From assembly GCA_045660825.1 (NCBI GenBank), contig JAZREN010000002.1, positions 34,419 through 98,418 of the forward strand: a stretch of 64,000 nt of DNA, in the 5' to 3' direction. This document shows, in pieces, positions 7,449 to 15,622 of this stretch. The position numbers were made by a program, and so were the translations under genes. Below the pieces are notes generated by a model. The model made no database searches and was not told where the DNA came from. It worked only from the letters and a program-made list of their open reading frames with translations. The DNA comes from HGM04593 sp045660825. GTDB lineage: Bacteria > Bacteroidota > Bacteroidia > Bacteroidales > Bacteroidaceae. The first letter of the stretch is position 1. Each line of letters begins with the position of its first letter.

Positions 7449-8876
7449 ATGAGGTACGATAATATTGCAATAACTCATGATGATGTAAAGGCAAACAAGT
7501 ATCGACATGTTTCCGGTGGCGCAGGCGGAAAGTTAGAAGCGAAAATCTGCTTTAAAGATAATGGGGAAATTGATGCAGATTTTTCTTATACCGATTCCTA
7601 TTGCCAAAAGCATAAATTAGGCAAATATGCCAATCAGAGTGGATCTTCTTCAAAGACAAACAGTGGTGGAGGTTCCTTTGGCGGTGGAGCTCTATTCGGT
7701 GGCAGTAAAAGACAGGAAGTAAAAGAGGTCACTCCGCCAAAACCATTGTCTCCGGCTGAACGCGAATTGTTGGAGCGCGACATTGAAAGCAACAAGCAAT
7801 CTACGCCCAGCAAATATATCCTAAGAGTTATTGAACATTACATGATGGTGAGTAAACTCAAACCAAATTTGGATGAAGAAATAGAATTGAAAGAAGAGAA
7901 AATCAAAGAATTCATAGAGTTTATGATGGAATTTCCCGTTCCCAAGGATTCTTTGGAATTTTTCTACACACTCGGCTATCTTGAGTTCGGTGAAACACGA
8001 ACAATGGGTTTGTTTGGGGGAGATAAGTTGTTCAATAAAACAAAAAGTAAATTCTCTCTCAAAGAAATGGATGTAGTAACAGAAAGAAGTGTTCTTTTGG
8101 TGAGAATGAAAGAAATTGCATACCAGAATGAGAAAAATTCACCATTGAATACCAAAGAGGTAATGAATGCTGTCAAAGAAATTGATGATGAACGTTTTGA
8201 GAATACAACAGCATACAATACTGCTTTAGAGAATCTTTACAAGGATATAGTCAAGAGAGGTGATGCAAACGCTTTTAATGAACTTGTAGAGCTTCTTGTA
8301 AATGACTTTGTGTGTTCAGAGGAGGAAGTAAAAAAAATCCGATTACCGACATCAGATAGAGAGGAAACTATTGCAATATGCAATATTCTTGCCAAATACA
8401 AGAACAATACTCACTCAGCCCTCAATGTGAAATTTAAAGAACTTAAAGAAGCTATACTTGCCCAATACGGCGATGACGAGACGCTTATGAAGTTTGTTGC
8501 AATGCAGGACGAACGTGAATTGCGCAGGAAAGCAAGGATATACAATAAAGTAAAATACATATCGTTGATTGCATGTATTGTGCTTTCGGCATTACTTTAT
8601 GGTTTGCCGCTTATACTTTGGATAGTTCTGTTCTTTACCAAACTGCATGATAAAATTGCTTTCTTGAAAAAAGGCAGAGATGCACTAAAGAGCGTATATG
8701 AACTTGACGGAAAGAAACCGGGCTTTTTCAAAGAACTTTCGGCTGCATTGTCAGAGGGTAAAAATGAAGTTCCGGCAAATGCCACAAGTAAGAAAAGAAA
8801 GGTTCGTCTCATAGATATTGTAACTGATGATGATGTAGATGATGAAGACGATGATGACGAAGATGACGAAGATTGA
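7449..8876 (+). CDS. Orphan membrane protein with acidic C-terminal tail
   Basis: 475 aa; I recognise no family. The N-terminus (1-60) is a small basic/polar segment with HVSGGAGGKLEAKICFKDNG, followed by a Ser/Gly-rich linker (about 64-92). A long charged, mainly helical region spans about 98-355 with many Glu/Lys. A hydrophobic hairpin lies at about 369-397 (YISLIACIVLSALLYG then LPLILWIVLFF), so the protein is probably membrane-anchored near its C-terminus with both ends on the same side. The last 16 residues are almost only Asp and Glu. The gene is divergent from the kinase operon, more A+T-rich than its neighbours, and followed by its own terminator. Confidence 0.75.
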   Translation: MRYDNIAITHDDVKANKYRHVSGGAGGKLEAKICFKDNGEIDADFSYTDSYCQKHKLGKYANQSGSSSKTNSGGGSFGGGALFGGSKRQEVKEVTPPKPLSPAERELLERDIESNKQSTPSKYILRVIEHYMMVSKLKPNLDEEIELKEEKIKEFIEFMMEFPVPKDSLEFFYTLGYLEFGETRTMGLFGGDKLFNKTKSKFSLKEMDVVTERSVLLVRMKEIAYQNEKNSPLNTKEVMNAVKEIDDERFENTTAYNTALENLYKDIVKRGDANAFNELVELLVNDFVCSEEEVKKIRLPTSDREETIAICNILAKYKNNTHSALNVKFKELKEAILAQYGDDETLMKFVAMQDERELRRKARIYNKVKYISLIACIVLSALLYGLPLILWIVLFFTKLHDKIAFLKKGRDALKSVYELDGKKPGFFKELSAALSEGKNEVPANATSKKRKVRLIDIVTDDDVDDEDDDDEDDED

Positions 8877-8900
8877 AAAGCTCTTTTGAAATTCATTTAT

Positions 8901-8937
8901 GCGGGTGACCCTGGACATTGAACGGGCACCCGCTTTG
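8901..8937 (+). terminator. Terminator after the 475-aa gene
   Basis: Stem GCGGGTG / CACCCGC (8901-8907 with 8927-8933) and a short T-rich tail, 24 bases after the stop codon. Inside the loop an additional CCC/GGG pairing (8909-8911 with 8923-8925) is possible. Confidence 0.65.
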
Positions 8938-8990
8938 TAATGAGAAATGACCGCTAAAGTTTTTTAAGGTCATTACTCCCAAAAGTGTGT

Positions 8991-9039
8991 TACAATCAAA
9001 TAGGCAGGCTCTCCTGGAGAACCTGCCTATTTGATTGTA
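8991..9039 (-). terminator. Near-perfect 49-nt palindrome downstream of tlpA-like gene
   Basis: Outer arms of 18 bp (8991-9008 with 9022-9039) are perfectly complementary; after one mismatch (9009/9021) the inner TCTCC/GGAGA pair completes the arm. It lies 14 bases past the minus-strand stop codon at 9054. On the minus strand it is followed by ACACACTTTTGGG, so it can act as a terminator, although its stem is unusually long. Confidence 0.6.
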
Positions 9040-9053
9040 TAGCGTAGCGTCTG

Positions 9054-10130
9054 TTACTTCATCTTCTCTTCAACCAACGCTTTCATTGCCTGGCCGCGGA
9101 GGTCACGCTGAACGATTGTACCATCGGGGCCAAAAAGGATAATCTGTGGAATGCCCTGGATGCCGTAGAGCTCTGTAGCGTTGTCCTTGTTGTTCTGTGG
9201 AACCACAATCTGTGGATAAGTAATGCCCTCCTCTTCGAGTGCAGCCTTGAAAGCAGCTTCGTCGTCCCAAACATTCACACCAAGTACCATGAACTTGTCG
9301 CCACCGAACTTGTTCTGCAACTCAATGAGGTTTGGAATCTCGCCCTTGCAAGGACCGCACCAGCTTGCCCAGAAATCAACAAGCACATACTTGCCCTTGC
9401 CTACGTAGTCCGATAGCTTTGAAGCCTTGCCGTCAACAGTGTAGCCTGTGAAGTCAACGAACATCTTGCCGGCCTGTGTGGCAGCAACCTTTTCGTAGCC
9501 CTTGCGCAGAGCCTTGATTGATGCGAGCTCGCCTGCATATTTGACAGTTGCAATAGCCTCGTCCAATGTCTCCAGTGTGGGGTAGAACTGGCGCGCTGTC
9601 ATTGATACGATATATGCACCAATAACATTGTCCTTGTTGTCGCTGATACCCTTGCGGTAGAGTTCATAGAATGCCTTCTCCTCTTCGGCGAGTGCAGCGT
9701 TAATCTCCTCACGCGATTTGCCCTCGTTCATCAACTGGTCCATCTTTGCATTGATGGCATTGCCTGCCTCGGCAATTTTGTTGCCTAACGCTGTGAGCTG
9801 GTCGTTGTAGCCACCGTTGTCGGTTACGGTTGCGGGGCGCGATGTGAAGTCGATTGCAGCCTTTGTGTCTGCTGTCGCAAGCACAATTACCTTTGTGCGG
9901 CGGTTCTTGTCGATGTTCACTTCAAAGATTTTTTCGCCCTCAATGTTGTTCTCGAACTTGAACGCACCATTCTCAATTACGCATGTAGCGCAAACATCAG
10001 CTGTGTTTTGGTCAATGAGGTACGCGGTCTTGCCGTTTGAATCCTCGCCGGTCTTGCCTGTGATTGTATAGCTCTGTGCACTTGCTGCGAAAGCAAGGAT
10101 AGCCAAAGCTATTGTTGATAAAATTCTCAT
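9054..10130 (-). CDS. TlpA-like thiol-disulfide oxidoreductase with N-terminal DUF4369-like domain
   Basis: Exported thioredoxin-fold protein of 358 aa. A Sec signal peptide spans residues 1-18 (MRILSTIALAILAFAASAQ). Residues 20-130 resemble the DUF4369 beta domain common before Bacteroidetes TlpA modules, then comes a helical linker. The C-terminal thioredoxin domain has the active site WASWCGPC (Cys258, Cys261) and the cis-Pro segment YGIQGIPQIILFG. It probably reduces disulfides of exported proteins or cytochrome maturation partners. An additional CATC pair (Cys47, Cys50) lies in the N-terminal domain. A weak -7 element TATTTTCG (10172-10179, minus) is upstream. The gene is monocistronic. 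Confidence 0.92.
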   Translation of the reverse strand: MRILSTIALAILAFAASAQSYTITGKTGEDSNGKTAYLIDQNTADVCATCVIENGAFKFENNIEGEKIFEVNIDKNRRTKVIVLATADTKAAIDFTSRPATVTDNGGYNDQLTALGNKIAEAGNAINAKMDQLMNEGKSREEINAALAEEEKAFYELYRKGISDNKDNVIGAYIVSMTARQFYPTLETLDEAIATVKYAGELASIKALRKGYEKVAATQAGKMFVDFTGYTVDGKASKLSDYVGKGKYVLVDFWASWCGPCKGEIPNLIELQNKFGGDKFMVLGVNVWDDEAAFKAALEEEGITYPQIVVPQNNKDNATELYGIQGIPQIILFGPDGTIVQRDLRGQAMKALVEEKMK

Positions 10131-10239
10131 ATTCGTATTTGTTAAAGGTTAATACTCTTAAAAACTGTGTGCGAAAATAGTTTAAATAAATAAATTAATG
10201 CTTATGTTTACATTATTTAATATAAAAGAACTGTCATAT

Positions 10240-11049
10240 TTACTCAAAAAACAGTGTTATAACGCCCAAATGTCGTCCGTTTTTGTCCATCTGTTGCATA
10301 ATGACATCCTTGCCTTCGCTGTTGCTGTATGTGAGCGGCGCTTCGAAATAGTCGTGTGAGTGGCCACCAAGTATAATGTCAATACCTGCGGTTTCTGCTG
10401 CCAGGCGCTCGTCGTTATACTCGTTCTTTATCTTCCAACCCAAGTGTGAGAGACACACGATTGCATCGCATTTCTGTTCCTTGAGCTCGTTGACGCATCT
10501 TTTGGCGGCTTCGACAGGCGAGGTGAATGTAACGCCCTCGTAGTTCTCTTGCGATATGAGACCTTTGGGGTCGGGTGAAAGTCCAAAGACGCCAATCTTT
10601 TTGCCGCTGCATTCTATGATGGTGTAAAGTTTTACCAGGCCTTCGCATACTGTACCTGTGAAATCATAGTTCGCGCATACGAAATCAAATTTCGCCATCT
10701 TGATGATGCGCGCCAGGTTCTCGAGCCCAAAATCGAACTCATGGTTGCCAAGTGTGCCGGCATTGTATCCCATGGCATTCATCAGTTCAATCTCGGTGCT
10801 TCCCTTGAAGCTGTTGTAGTAGAGCGAGCCTTGTGAAAAGTCACCGCAGTCGAACAGCAGCATGTTCTCCCGCCCAACAGAGTCGGCAATGCTTTCTATG
10901 AGCAATGCGCGGTTTAGCACTCCTGTATTCCCATTCTTTTCGGGCTCAATGCAGCTATGTGTATCGTTGGTGTGCAGTATTGTAATGCGGTTCTGCGCCG
11001 TAGCACCAAAACACAAGCATAGCGCCAAAATTAACAGTATCTTTTTCAT
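10240..11049 (-). CDS. 5'-nucleotidase/metallophosphatase, catalytic half
   Basis: Exported metallophosphoesterase of 269 aa matching the N-terminal catalytic domain of UshA-type 5'-nucleotidases. The signal peptide is residues 1-18. Metal-ligand motifs in order: ILHTNDTHS, FDCGDFSQGS, TLGNHEFDFG, CLSHLGWK and GGHSHDYF, so all five metallophosphatase motifs are intact. The substrate-binding C-terminal domain is missing and is instead encoded by the gene just upstream on the same strand (4-base gap). The two gene products together (519 aa) equal one normal UshA. Likely role: release of phosphate and nucleosides from nucleotides in the periplasm. Confidence 0.9.
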   Translation of the reverse strand: MKKILLILALCLCFGATAQNRITILHTNDTHSCIEPEKNGNTGVLNRALLIESIADSVGRENMLLFDCGDFSQGSLYYNSFKGSTEIELMNAMGYNAGTLGNHEFDFGLENLARIIKMAKFDFVCANYDFTGTVCEGLVKLYTIIECSGKKIGVFGLSPDPKGLISQENYEGVTFTSPVEAAKRCVNELKEQKCDAIVCLSHLGWKIKNEYNDERLAAETAGIDIILGGHSHDYFEAPLTYSNSEGKDVIMQQMDKNGRHLGVITLFFE

Positions 11050-11053
11050 CGTG

Positions 11054-11806
11054 TCATTCTTTTATTGTTATACGTCCATCGCATGCCGCTGTGATTTTTC
11101 TGCCGTTTGCTGTTTCGTTCTTTATGTATTCCACCATGAGGTCACGCAGCAGGTGTTTGGTGATTTCCAGGTCGGTTCCTTGCCCCAGGGTGGTGAGGTT
11201 ATCATTGCCTTGTGACAGGTAGTCGAGTGTGGCAATGCGGTATGTTGCCTGTGGCTCAATGGCTTTACCTCCTACCGTCGCACTCACTAGCTCGCCATCT
11301 TTTGTTATTTCCAAACGCATTCCGCTTATCGCTTCGCCTCCAACCTTGGCAATCTCCTTGCATAGCTGTGTCAATTGCTCGCCGTCCAGTGTAAGGAAGG
11401 CAAGTCTGTTCTCGAACGTGAACACGTTGTATACATCGCCGAATGTGATTGTGCCGGCTGCTATGTTGCTTCTGAGGCCACCCTTGTTGGTTATGGCAAT
11501 GTCAATCTTGTGGTTGCTGTGTTGCTGCGCCATCTCCATCAGTGCATCGGCTGCAAAATTCATCAGCGGGCTCTCGGGAATATATTTTTCCAATGCAACA
11601 GCTGCCTCGCCAAGCACAGGGCTCTTGATGCTGTCTATGTATGCCTTGTCGCGTGCCAAGATTGCGCGTACTTCGGCTGCGCCGTCAATCTTGTCAACTG
11701 CTGTTACTTTGATGTTGCCGGCTTCAATGCGCAGGGTCTGCTCCTTTGGGGTACAGCTGCAAAGAGCCACCGCCAGCAGTGTGAAAGCTAAATATTGGTG
11801 TTTCAT
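11054..11806 (-). CDS. 5'-nucleotidase C-terminal-domain lipoprotein
   Basis: 250 aa. Lipoprotein signal peptide ending in the lipobox LCSC (MKHQYLAFTLLAVALCSC). The rest is a 5'-nucleotidase C-terminal domain with its usual motifs: ESPLMNFAADALMEMA, ITNKGGLRSNI and VFTFENRL, and the substrate-binding region near YRIATLDYLSQGND. Without the metallophosphatase domain it has no catalytic metals, so it probably pairs with the product of the next gene, four bases downstream, to rebuild a UshA-like enzyme. A well-formed promoter precedes it at 11827-11858. Confidence 0.9.
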   Translation of the reverse strand: MKHQYLAFTLLAVALCSCTPKEQTLRIEAGNIKVTAVDKIDGAAEVRAILARDKAYIDSIKSPVLGEAAVALEKYIPESPLMNFAADALMEMAQQHSNHKIDIAITNKGGLRSNIAAGTITFGDVYNVFTFENRLAFLTLDGEQLTQLCKEIAKVGGEAISGMRLEITKDGELVSATVGGKAIEPQATYRIATLDYLSQGNDNLTTLGQGTDLEITKHLLRDLMVEYIKNETANGRKITAACDGRITIKE

Positions 11807-11826
11807 AATGATGATTTATCTTTTCC

Positions 11827-11858
11827 CAAAGGTAGTGTTTGTGCTGCAAAACACCAAA
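11827..11858 (-). promoter_or_regulatory. Promoter of the split 5'-nucleotidase operon
   Basis: On the minus strand TTTG (11858-11855), a 20-base spacer and TACCTTTG (11834-11827), a full match to the Bacteroidetes consensus. It lies 21 bases before the start codon and is back to back with the rplS promoter. Confidence 0.8.
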
Positions 11859-11871
11859 ATAATGAGCAACA

Positions 11872-11903
11872 TTTGTTTAAATGCAAAAAATGTTCTATCT
11901 TTG
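11872..11903 (+). promoter_or_regulatory. Promoter of rplS
   Basis: TTTG at 11872-11875, a 20-base spacer and TATCTTTG at 11896-11903: a full consensus match. Transcription would start near 11910, leaving a leader of about 80 bases that contains a CCAAG/CTTGG stem (11928-11946). Confidence 0.82.
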
Positions 11904-11989
11904 TCCCCGCTTTCGGCGTAATCGCTGCCAAGGAAGAGTAACTTGGTATGTTGCGTTTGAATGATTGAACAATTTAACAAATCAAAAAA

Positions 11990-12340
11990 ATGGATTTAAT
12001 TAAAATTGCTAAAGAAGCATTTGCTACTGATGTAAAGCGTGAGATGGAGTTCCACCCAGGTGATACTATCACAGTGGCTTACAAGATCATCGAGGGAACA
12101 AAAGAGCGTATCCAGATGTATCGTGGTGTTGTTATCCGCATCAGCGGTCATGGTTGCGAGAAGCGTTTCACAGTACGTAAGATGTCAGGTACTGTAGGCG
12201 TAGAGCGTATCTTCCCATTGAACTCACCAGCTATCGACAGCATCACTGTCAACAAGCGTGGTCGTGTTCGTCGTGCTAAGCTCTACTACTTGCGCGCCCT
12301 CACAGGTAAAAAGGCTCGTATCAAAGAGATTAAGGCTTGA
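11990..12340 (+). CDS. rplS: 50S ribosomal protein L19
   Basis: Structural protein of the large ribosomal subunit, at the 30S-50S interface. 116 aa, normal length. Diagnostic motifs are FHPGDTITVAYKIIEGTKER, MYRGVVIRISG, and the C-terminal RRAKLYYLRALTGKKARIKE. Start ATG at 11990 agrees with the family N-terminus. It has its own strong promoter and a terminator directly after it, so it is transcribed alone, unlike in E. coli where it follows rpsP-rimM-trmD. Confidence 0.98.
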   Translation: MDLIKIAKEAFATDVKREMEFHPGDTITVAYKIIEGTKERIQMYRGVVIRISGHGCEKRFTVRKMSGTVGVERIFPLNSPAIDSITVNKRGRVRRAKLYYLRALTGKKARIKEIKA

Positions 12341-12361
12341 TAACCTTGTAAAGATCAAAAT

Positions 12362-12392
12362 AAAAAAGCAGCTCCATTGGGGCTGCTTTTTT
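12362..12392. terminator. Bidirectional terminator between rplS and the DUF2007 gene
   Basis: Stem AAAAAAGCAGC / GCTGCTTTTTT (12362-12372 with 12382-12392). The A-tract and T-tract give a U-tail in both directions, serving rplS (+) and the convergent gene ending at 12404 (-). Confidence 0.88.
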
Positions 12393-12403
12393 ATGTTTAT
12401 GGA

Positions 12404-12640
12404 TTATTGTTCCTGTGAGTTATTCTTGATTAACTCAAGTGCTTTTTTCTCGTCTTCTTCGTTTACTACAACGAGCACTCCCTTGCCGAATCCGGCATAC
12501 GATGATGTGATGGCACCTAATGTCTCGTCCATAATGGCACATGGGATTTCGTTTGAGTCCAGCAGGCCCTTGATTAGTTCGGCTTGCCACACGGTTCCCG
12601 TGAATACAGTAACCAGTTTTTCCTTGTTAGCGTCGTTCAT
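12404..12640 (-). CDS. DUF2007-type putative signal-transducing protein
   Basis: Small cytoplasmic protein of 78 aa. The core KLVTVFTGTVWQAELIKGLL then DSNEIPCAIMDE and the end GVLVVVNEEDEKKALELI are typical of DUF2007, a ferredoxin-like alpha/beta fold resembling PII-type regulators; its function is not established. The ATG at 12640 is chosen because AAAGGAGGGC stands just before it and conservation starts there; the open frame continues upstream to 12880 but that part is compositionally random and crosses the promoter region of frr. Confidence 0.85.
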   Translation of the reverse strand: MNDANKEKLVTVFTGTVWQAELIKGLLDSNEIPCAIMDETLGAITSSYAGFGKGVLVVVNEEDEKKALELIKNNSQEQ

Positions 12641-12821
12641 TTTGCCCTCCTTTTTTAAAAGATTAAACACGCAGTGTTGTCTGTTTGTTAGTTGTGCTTG
12701 TGCGAATATAGTCATTTGTCGCAAATAAAGTAAACTTTTTCCACTCATTTGCATAAACTTCCGCTCGTTTGTGCTATATTCGCATACAAATTTGTTAGAA
12801 AAACAATTAACACTTATAATT

Positions 12822-13382
12822 ATGATAGACGTAAAAGCTTGTTTAAGGGATGCCGAGGAGATGATGCAGATGACAATCATGCACCTCGAGGAGGAGTATT
12901 CACATATTCGCGCCGGTAAGGCAAATGTTCATTTGCTCGACTGCGTACGCGTAAGTTCATATGGTGCCGAGATGCCATTGAGCAATGTGGCAACCATTAC
13001 TACCCCCGACATGCGTACAATTGCCATCAAACCTTGGGATAAGAATATGATTGCTCCAATTGAGAAGGCTATCATTGACTCTCCTGTGGGTATCATGCCT
13101 GCCAACAACGGCGAGGTTATCATCATCGCTATCCCACCTTTGACAGGTGAGCGCCGTAAGGATCTTGTAAAGCAGTGTTCTCATGAGCTCGAGACTGCAA
13201 AGATCAGTATCCGTAACGCACGTCGCGACGGTATTGATACAATGAAGAAATCTGTTAAGGACGGTACTCCCGAGGACGTGGCAAAGGACGGCGAGGAGAG
13301 CTTGCAGAAGATTCACGATAAGTACATCAAGAAGGCCGAGGAGATTTTCGCAGCCAAGGAAAAGGAAATCATGACTGTGTAA
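12822..13382 (+). CDS. frr: Ribosome recycling factor
   Basis: Releases ribosomes from mRNA after termination together with EF-G. 186 aa, normal length. Motifs: EEEYSHIRAGKANVHLLD near the N-terminus, IKPWDKNMIAPIEKAI in domain II, PPLTGERRKDLVKQ, and the C-terminal helix KYIKKAEEIFAAKEKEIM. ATG at 12822 begins the conserved N-terminus; a frame from 12771 would start within the promoter area. A -7 element TATATTCG is at 12775-12782. rsgA follows after 7 bases, so the two ribosome-related genes form an operon. Confidence 0.97.
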   Translation: MIDVKACLRDAEEMMQMTIMHLEEEYSHIRAGKANVHLLDCVRVSSYGAEMPLSNVATITTPDMRTIAIKPWDKNMIAPIEKAIIDSPVGIMPANNGEVIIIAIPPLTGERRKDLVKQCSHELETAKISIRNARRDGIDTMKKSVKDGTPEDVAKDGEESLQKIHDKYIKKAEEIFAAKEKEIMTV

Positions 13383-13389
13383 GCAGCGG

Positions 13390-14328
13390 ATGGCAGAGCT
13401 GGGAACAGTAGTAAGGAGTTCGGGCAGTGTCTACGGTGTGCGCACAGCAGCCGGTGCTGTCATTGACTGCAGGGTGAAGGGCAATTTCCGTTTGAAGGGA
13501 ATACGAAGCACCAACCCAGTGGCTGTGGGCGACATTGTCAAATACGATGTGCGTGGTGATGGCACTGCGTATATCGTTGATATTCTTGAGCGCAAGAACT
13601 ATATTGTGCGCAAGGCCTCGAACTTGTCCAAACAATCGCATATCCTTGCAGCCAATCTCGATCTCTGTTTCCTTGTGGTGACAATAAGCCACCCGGTAAC
13701 GGCAACAACATTCATAGACCGCTTTTTGGCGGCAGCCGAGGCCTATCGCGTTCCTGTTGTGCTTGTCTTCAACAAGGTCGACCTCTACAATGATGCCGAG
13801 CGCGAAGAACTAGAGTATCTCACCGCGCTTTATGAGAGCATAGGCTACAAATGCCTGCACACAAGCGCTGTGGGCGGTGCCGGTGTCGAACGGTTGAAAG
13901 CCGAAATGCAGGGCAAGGTTTCGTTGCTTGCGGGTAACTCCGGCGTGGGTAAGTCGAGTCTTGTGAATGCCGTAGCACCTCAAATTGCAGCGCGCGTGGG
14001 CGAGATTTCAAAGACTCACGATACGGGTATGCACACCACAACATACACCGAGATGTTCGAGTTCATGCCCGGCGGCTACATCGTGGATACTCCGGGAGTA
14101 AAGGGCTTTGGAACATTCGATATGGAGGTGGAGGAGATATCGCACTATTTTGTGGAGTTCTTTGAACTGTCAAAGGATTGCAAATATGGCAACTGCACCC
14201 ACACCCATGAACCGGGTTGTGCAGTGCTGGCTGCTCTTGAACGTGGCGAGATTGCCCCGTCGCGATATCAGTCCTACTTGAGTATGCTCGAGGACAAAGA
14301 AGAGGGAAAGTATAGGACTTCGGAGTGA
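13390..14328 (+). CDS. rsgA: Ribosome small-subunit-dependent GTPase A
   Basis: Circularly permuted GTPase that checks late 30S maturation. 312 aa. N-terminal OB-fold (about 1-75) with SGSVYGVRTAAGAVIDCRVK; the GTPase motifs appear in permuted order: G4 VFNKVD, then G1 LLAGNSGVGKSSLVNA, then G3 VDTPGVKGF. The C-terminal zinc-binding extension has CKYGNCTHTHEPGC with the expected Cys and His ligands. It is cotranscribed with frr (7-base gap), a functionally sensible pair. A terminator follows at 14346. Confidence 0.97.
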   Translation: MAELGTVVRSSGSVYGVRTAAGAVIDCRVKGNFRLKGIRSTNPVAVGDIVKYDVRGDGTAYIVDILERKNYIVRKASNLSKQSHILAANLDLCFLVVTISHPVTATTFIDRFLAAAEAYRVPVVLVFNKVDLYNDAEREELEYLTALYESIGYKCLHTSAVGGAGVERLKAEMQGKVSLLAGNSGVGKSSLVNAVAPQIAARVGEISKTHDTGMHTTTYTEMFEFMPGGYIVDTPGVKGFGTFDMEVEEISHYFVEFFELSKDCKYGNCTHTHEPGCAVLAALERGEIAPSRYQSYLSMLEDKEEGKYRTSE

Positions 14329-14345
14329 AAACGAATGATATGGTT

Positions 14346-14379
14346 AAAGGCACATCGCGCGATGTGTCTTTAATTTTTT
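14346..14379 (+). terminator. Terminator of frr-rsgA
   Basis: Arms AAAGGCACATCGC and GCGATGTGTCTTT (14346-14358 with 14359-14371, one G-T pair) followed by TTAATTTTTT; the loop forms from the central CGCG. Confidence 0.82.
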
Positions 14380-14421
14380 ATATGGCCCGAATGTTCCGTT
14401 GGTTCTAATACGTCTTTCAAA

Positions 14422-14453
14422 TTTGCGAATTTGCGAATAAAATCGTAATTTTA
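14422..14453 (+). promoter_or_regulatory. Putative promoter of the GNAT-like gene
   Basis: TTTG (14422-14425), 20-base spacer and TAATTTTA (14446-14453), which deviates from the consensus only in the last base. A perfect tandem copy of AATTTGCG (14420-14427, 14428-14435) overlaps the -33 box. Confidence 0.5.
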
Positions 14454-14479
14454 CACGTTTTCCTAATGTTTTGCAGAAA

Positions 14480-15622
14480 ATGGCTGTAGAAATAGTAAAA
14501 GTGACGACTAACAGGCAATTGAAACGTTTCATACGCTTCAATTACGAGCTGTACAAGGGCAATCCTTATTTTGTACCTGAACTGTTTGAAGATGCTATGG
14601 GAACCTTGCGCAAGGACAGGAATGCGGCGTTTGAGTTTTGTGATGCCGATTATTTCCTTGCTTACCGTGATGGCAAGATTGTGGGACGCATAGCAGTCAT
14701 AATCAATCCTCATGCAAATGAAAAGTGGGGTGTCAAGGCGGCGCGTTTCGGTTGGGTCGATTTCATCGATGACAATGAGGTCGTCGATGCGCTTTTCTCC
14801 ACAGCCGAGGCTTGGGCTCGCGAACGTGGCATGACCGAAATTCTGGGTCCACTTGGCTTCACGGATTTTGACCCGGAAGGTATGCTCATTGAGGGTTTTG
14901 ACCGCATGGGCACCATGGCTACGATATATAACTACCCCTACTATCCCAAACATCTTGAGCGCTTGGGCTATGTGAAGGATGTCGATTGGGTTGAGTTCCT
15001 GTTTAAGGTGCCTGGCGAGAAGTGGCCGAAGGCCGAGCGCGTAGCAGCCATAGTGGAGAAGAAATTTGGCTTGCACATTGTGAGGGCGAAATCCTGCTCC
15101 GAGATTGCAAAGCGTTATGGCAAGGCTTTCTTTGAGTTGTGCAACGAGAGCTATGCCGGGCTGTATGGCTTTGCACCGCTCACTCCCAAGCAGATTGACC
15201 AGTTTGTGAAGATGTATCTTCCGTTTGCCGACAAGAGACTGTTGTGTCTTGTTGTTGACGACAACGATAATCTTGTGGCGCTTGGTATCAGCGTCTTTTC
15301 GCTTGCCGAGGCGTTGCGTAAAGCCAAAGGGCGTTTGTTCCCGTTCGGTTGGTGGCATGTGCTGAAGGCGCTTTTCGTTAAGCAACCCAAGAGGCTCGAT
15401 TTCCTGCTTGCGGCAGTGAAACCCGAATACCAGAACAAGGGCGCTTTTGCATTGGTATTCAATGAACTTATCGGGCACTACATTGAAATGGGAATTGTTG
15501 ACATTGAGAGCAACCCTGAGCTGGAGTACAACAAGGATATGCAGAACTTGTGGGCCGATTTTGAGAAGGAGCAGCACAAACGCCGCCGCGCATTTAAAAA
15601 AGAACTGAAAACTGAAAACTGA
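14480..15622 (+). CDS. GNAT-fold N-acetyltransferase-like protein
   Basis: 380 aa cytoplasmic protein of a family frequent in Bacteroidetes and annotated as N-acetyltransferase. The N-terminal half contains LKRFIRFNYELYKGNPYFVP and, around residues 60-130, a GNAT-like core (YFLAYRDGKIVGRIAVIINP, then GWVDFIDDNEVVDALF). The C-terminal half (about 240-375) has a second acyltransferase-like portion (LVALGISVFSLAEALRK). The reaction is unknown. ATG at 14480 is preferred to the TTG at 14471. The last codons (KELKTEN) are read from a purine-rich dispersed repeat (15603-15633), so the natural C-terminus may have been replaced. Confidence 0.75.
   Translation: MAVEIVKVTTNRQLKRFIRFNYELYKGNPYFVPELFEDAMGTLRKDRNAAFEFCDADYFLAYRDGKIVGRIAVIINPHANEKWGVKAARFGWVDFIDDNEVVDALFSTAEAWARERGMTEILGPLGFTDFDPEGMLIEGFDRMGTMATIYNYPYYPKHLERLGYVKDVDWVEFLFKVPGEKWPKAERVAAIVEKKFGLHIVRAKSCSEIAKRYGKAFFELCNESYAGLYGFAPLTPKQIDQFVKMYLPFADKRLLCLVVDDNDNLVALGISVFSLAEALRKAKGRLFPFGWWHVLKALFVKQPKRLDFLLAAVKPEYQNKGAFALVFNELIGHYIEMGIVDIESNPELEYNKDMQNLWADFEKEQHKRRRAFKKELKTEN

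Noticed and set aside
12641..12880. Upstream extension of the DUF2007 gene
   Set aside because: A ribosome binding site stands directly before 12640 and the extension overlaps the frr start and promoter.
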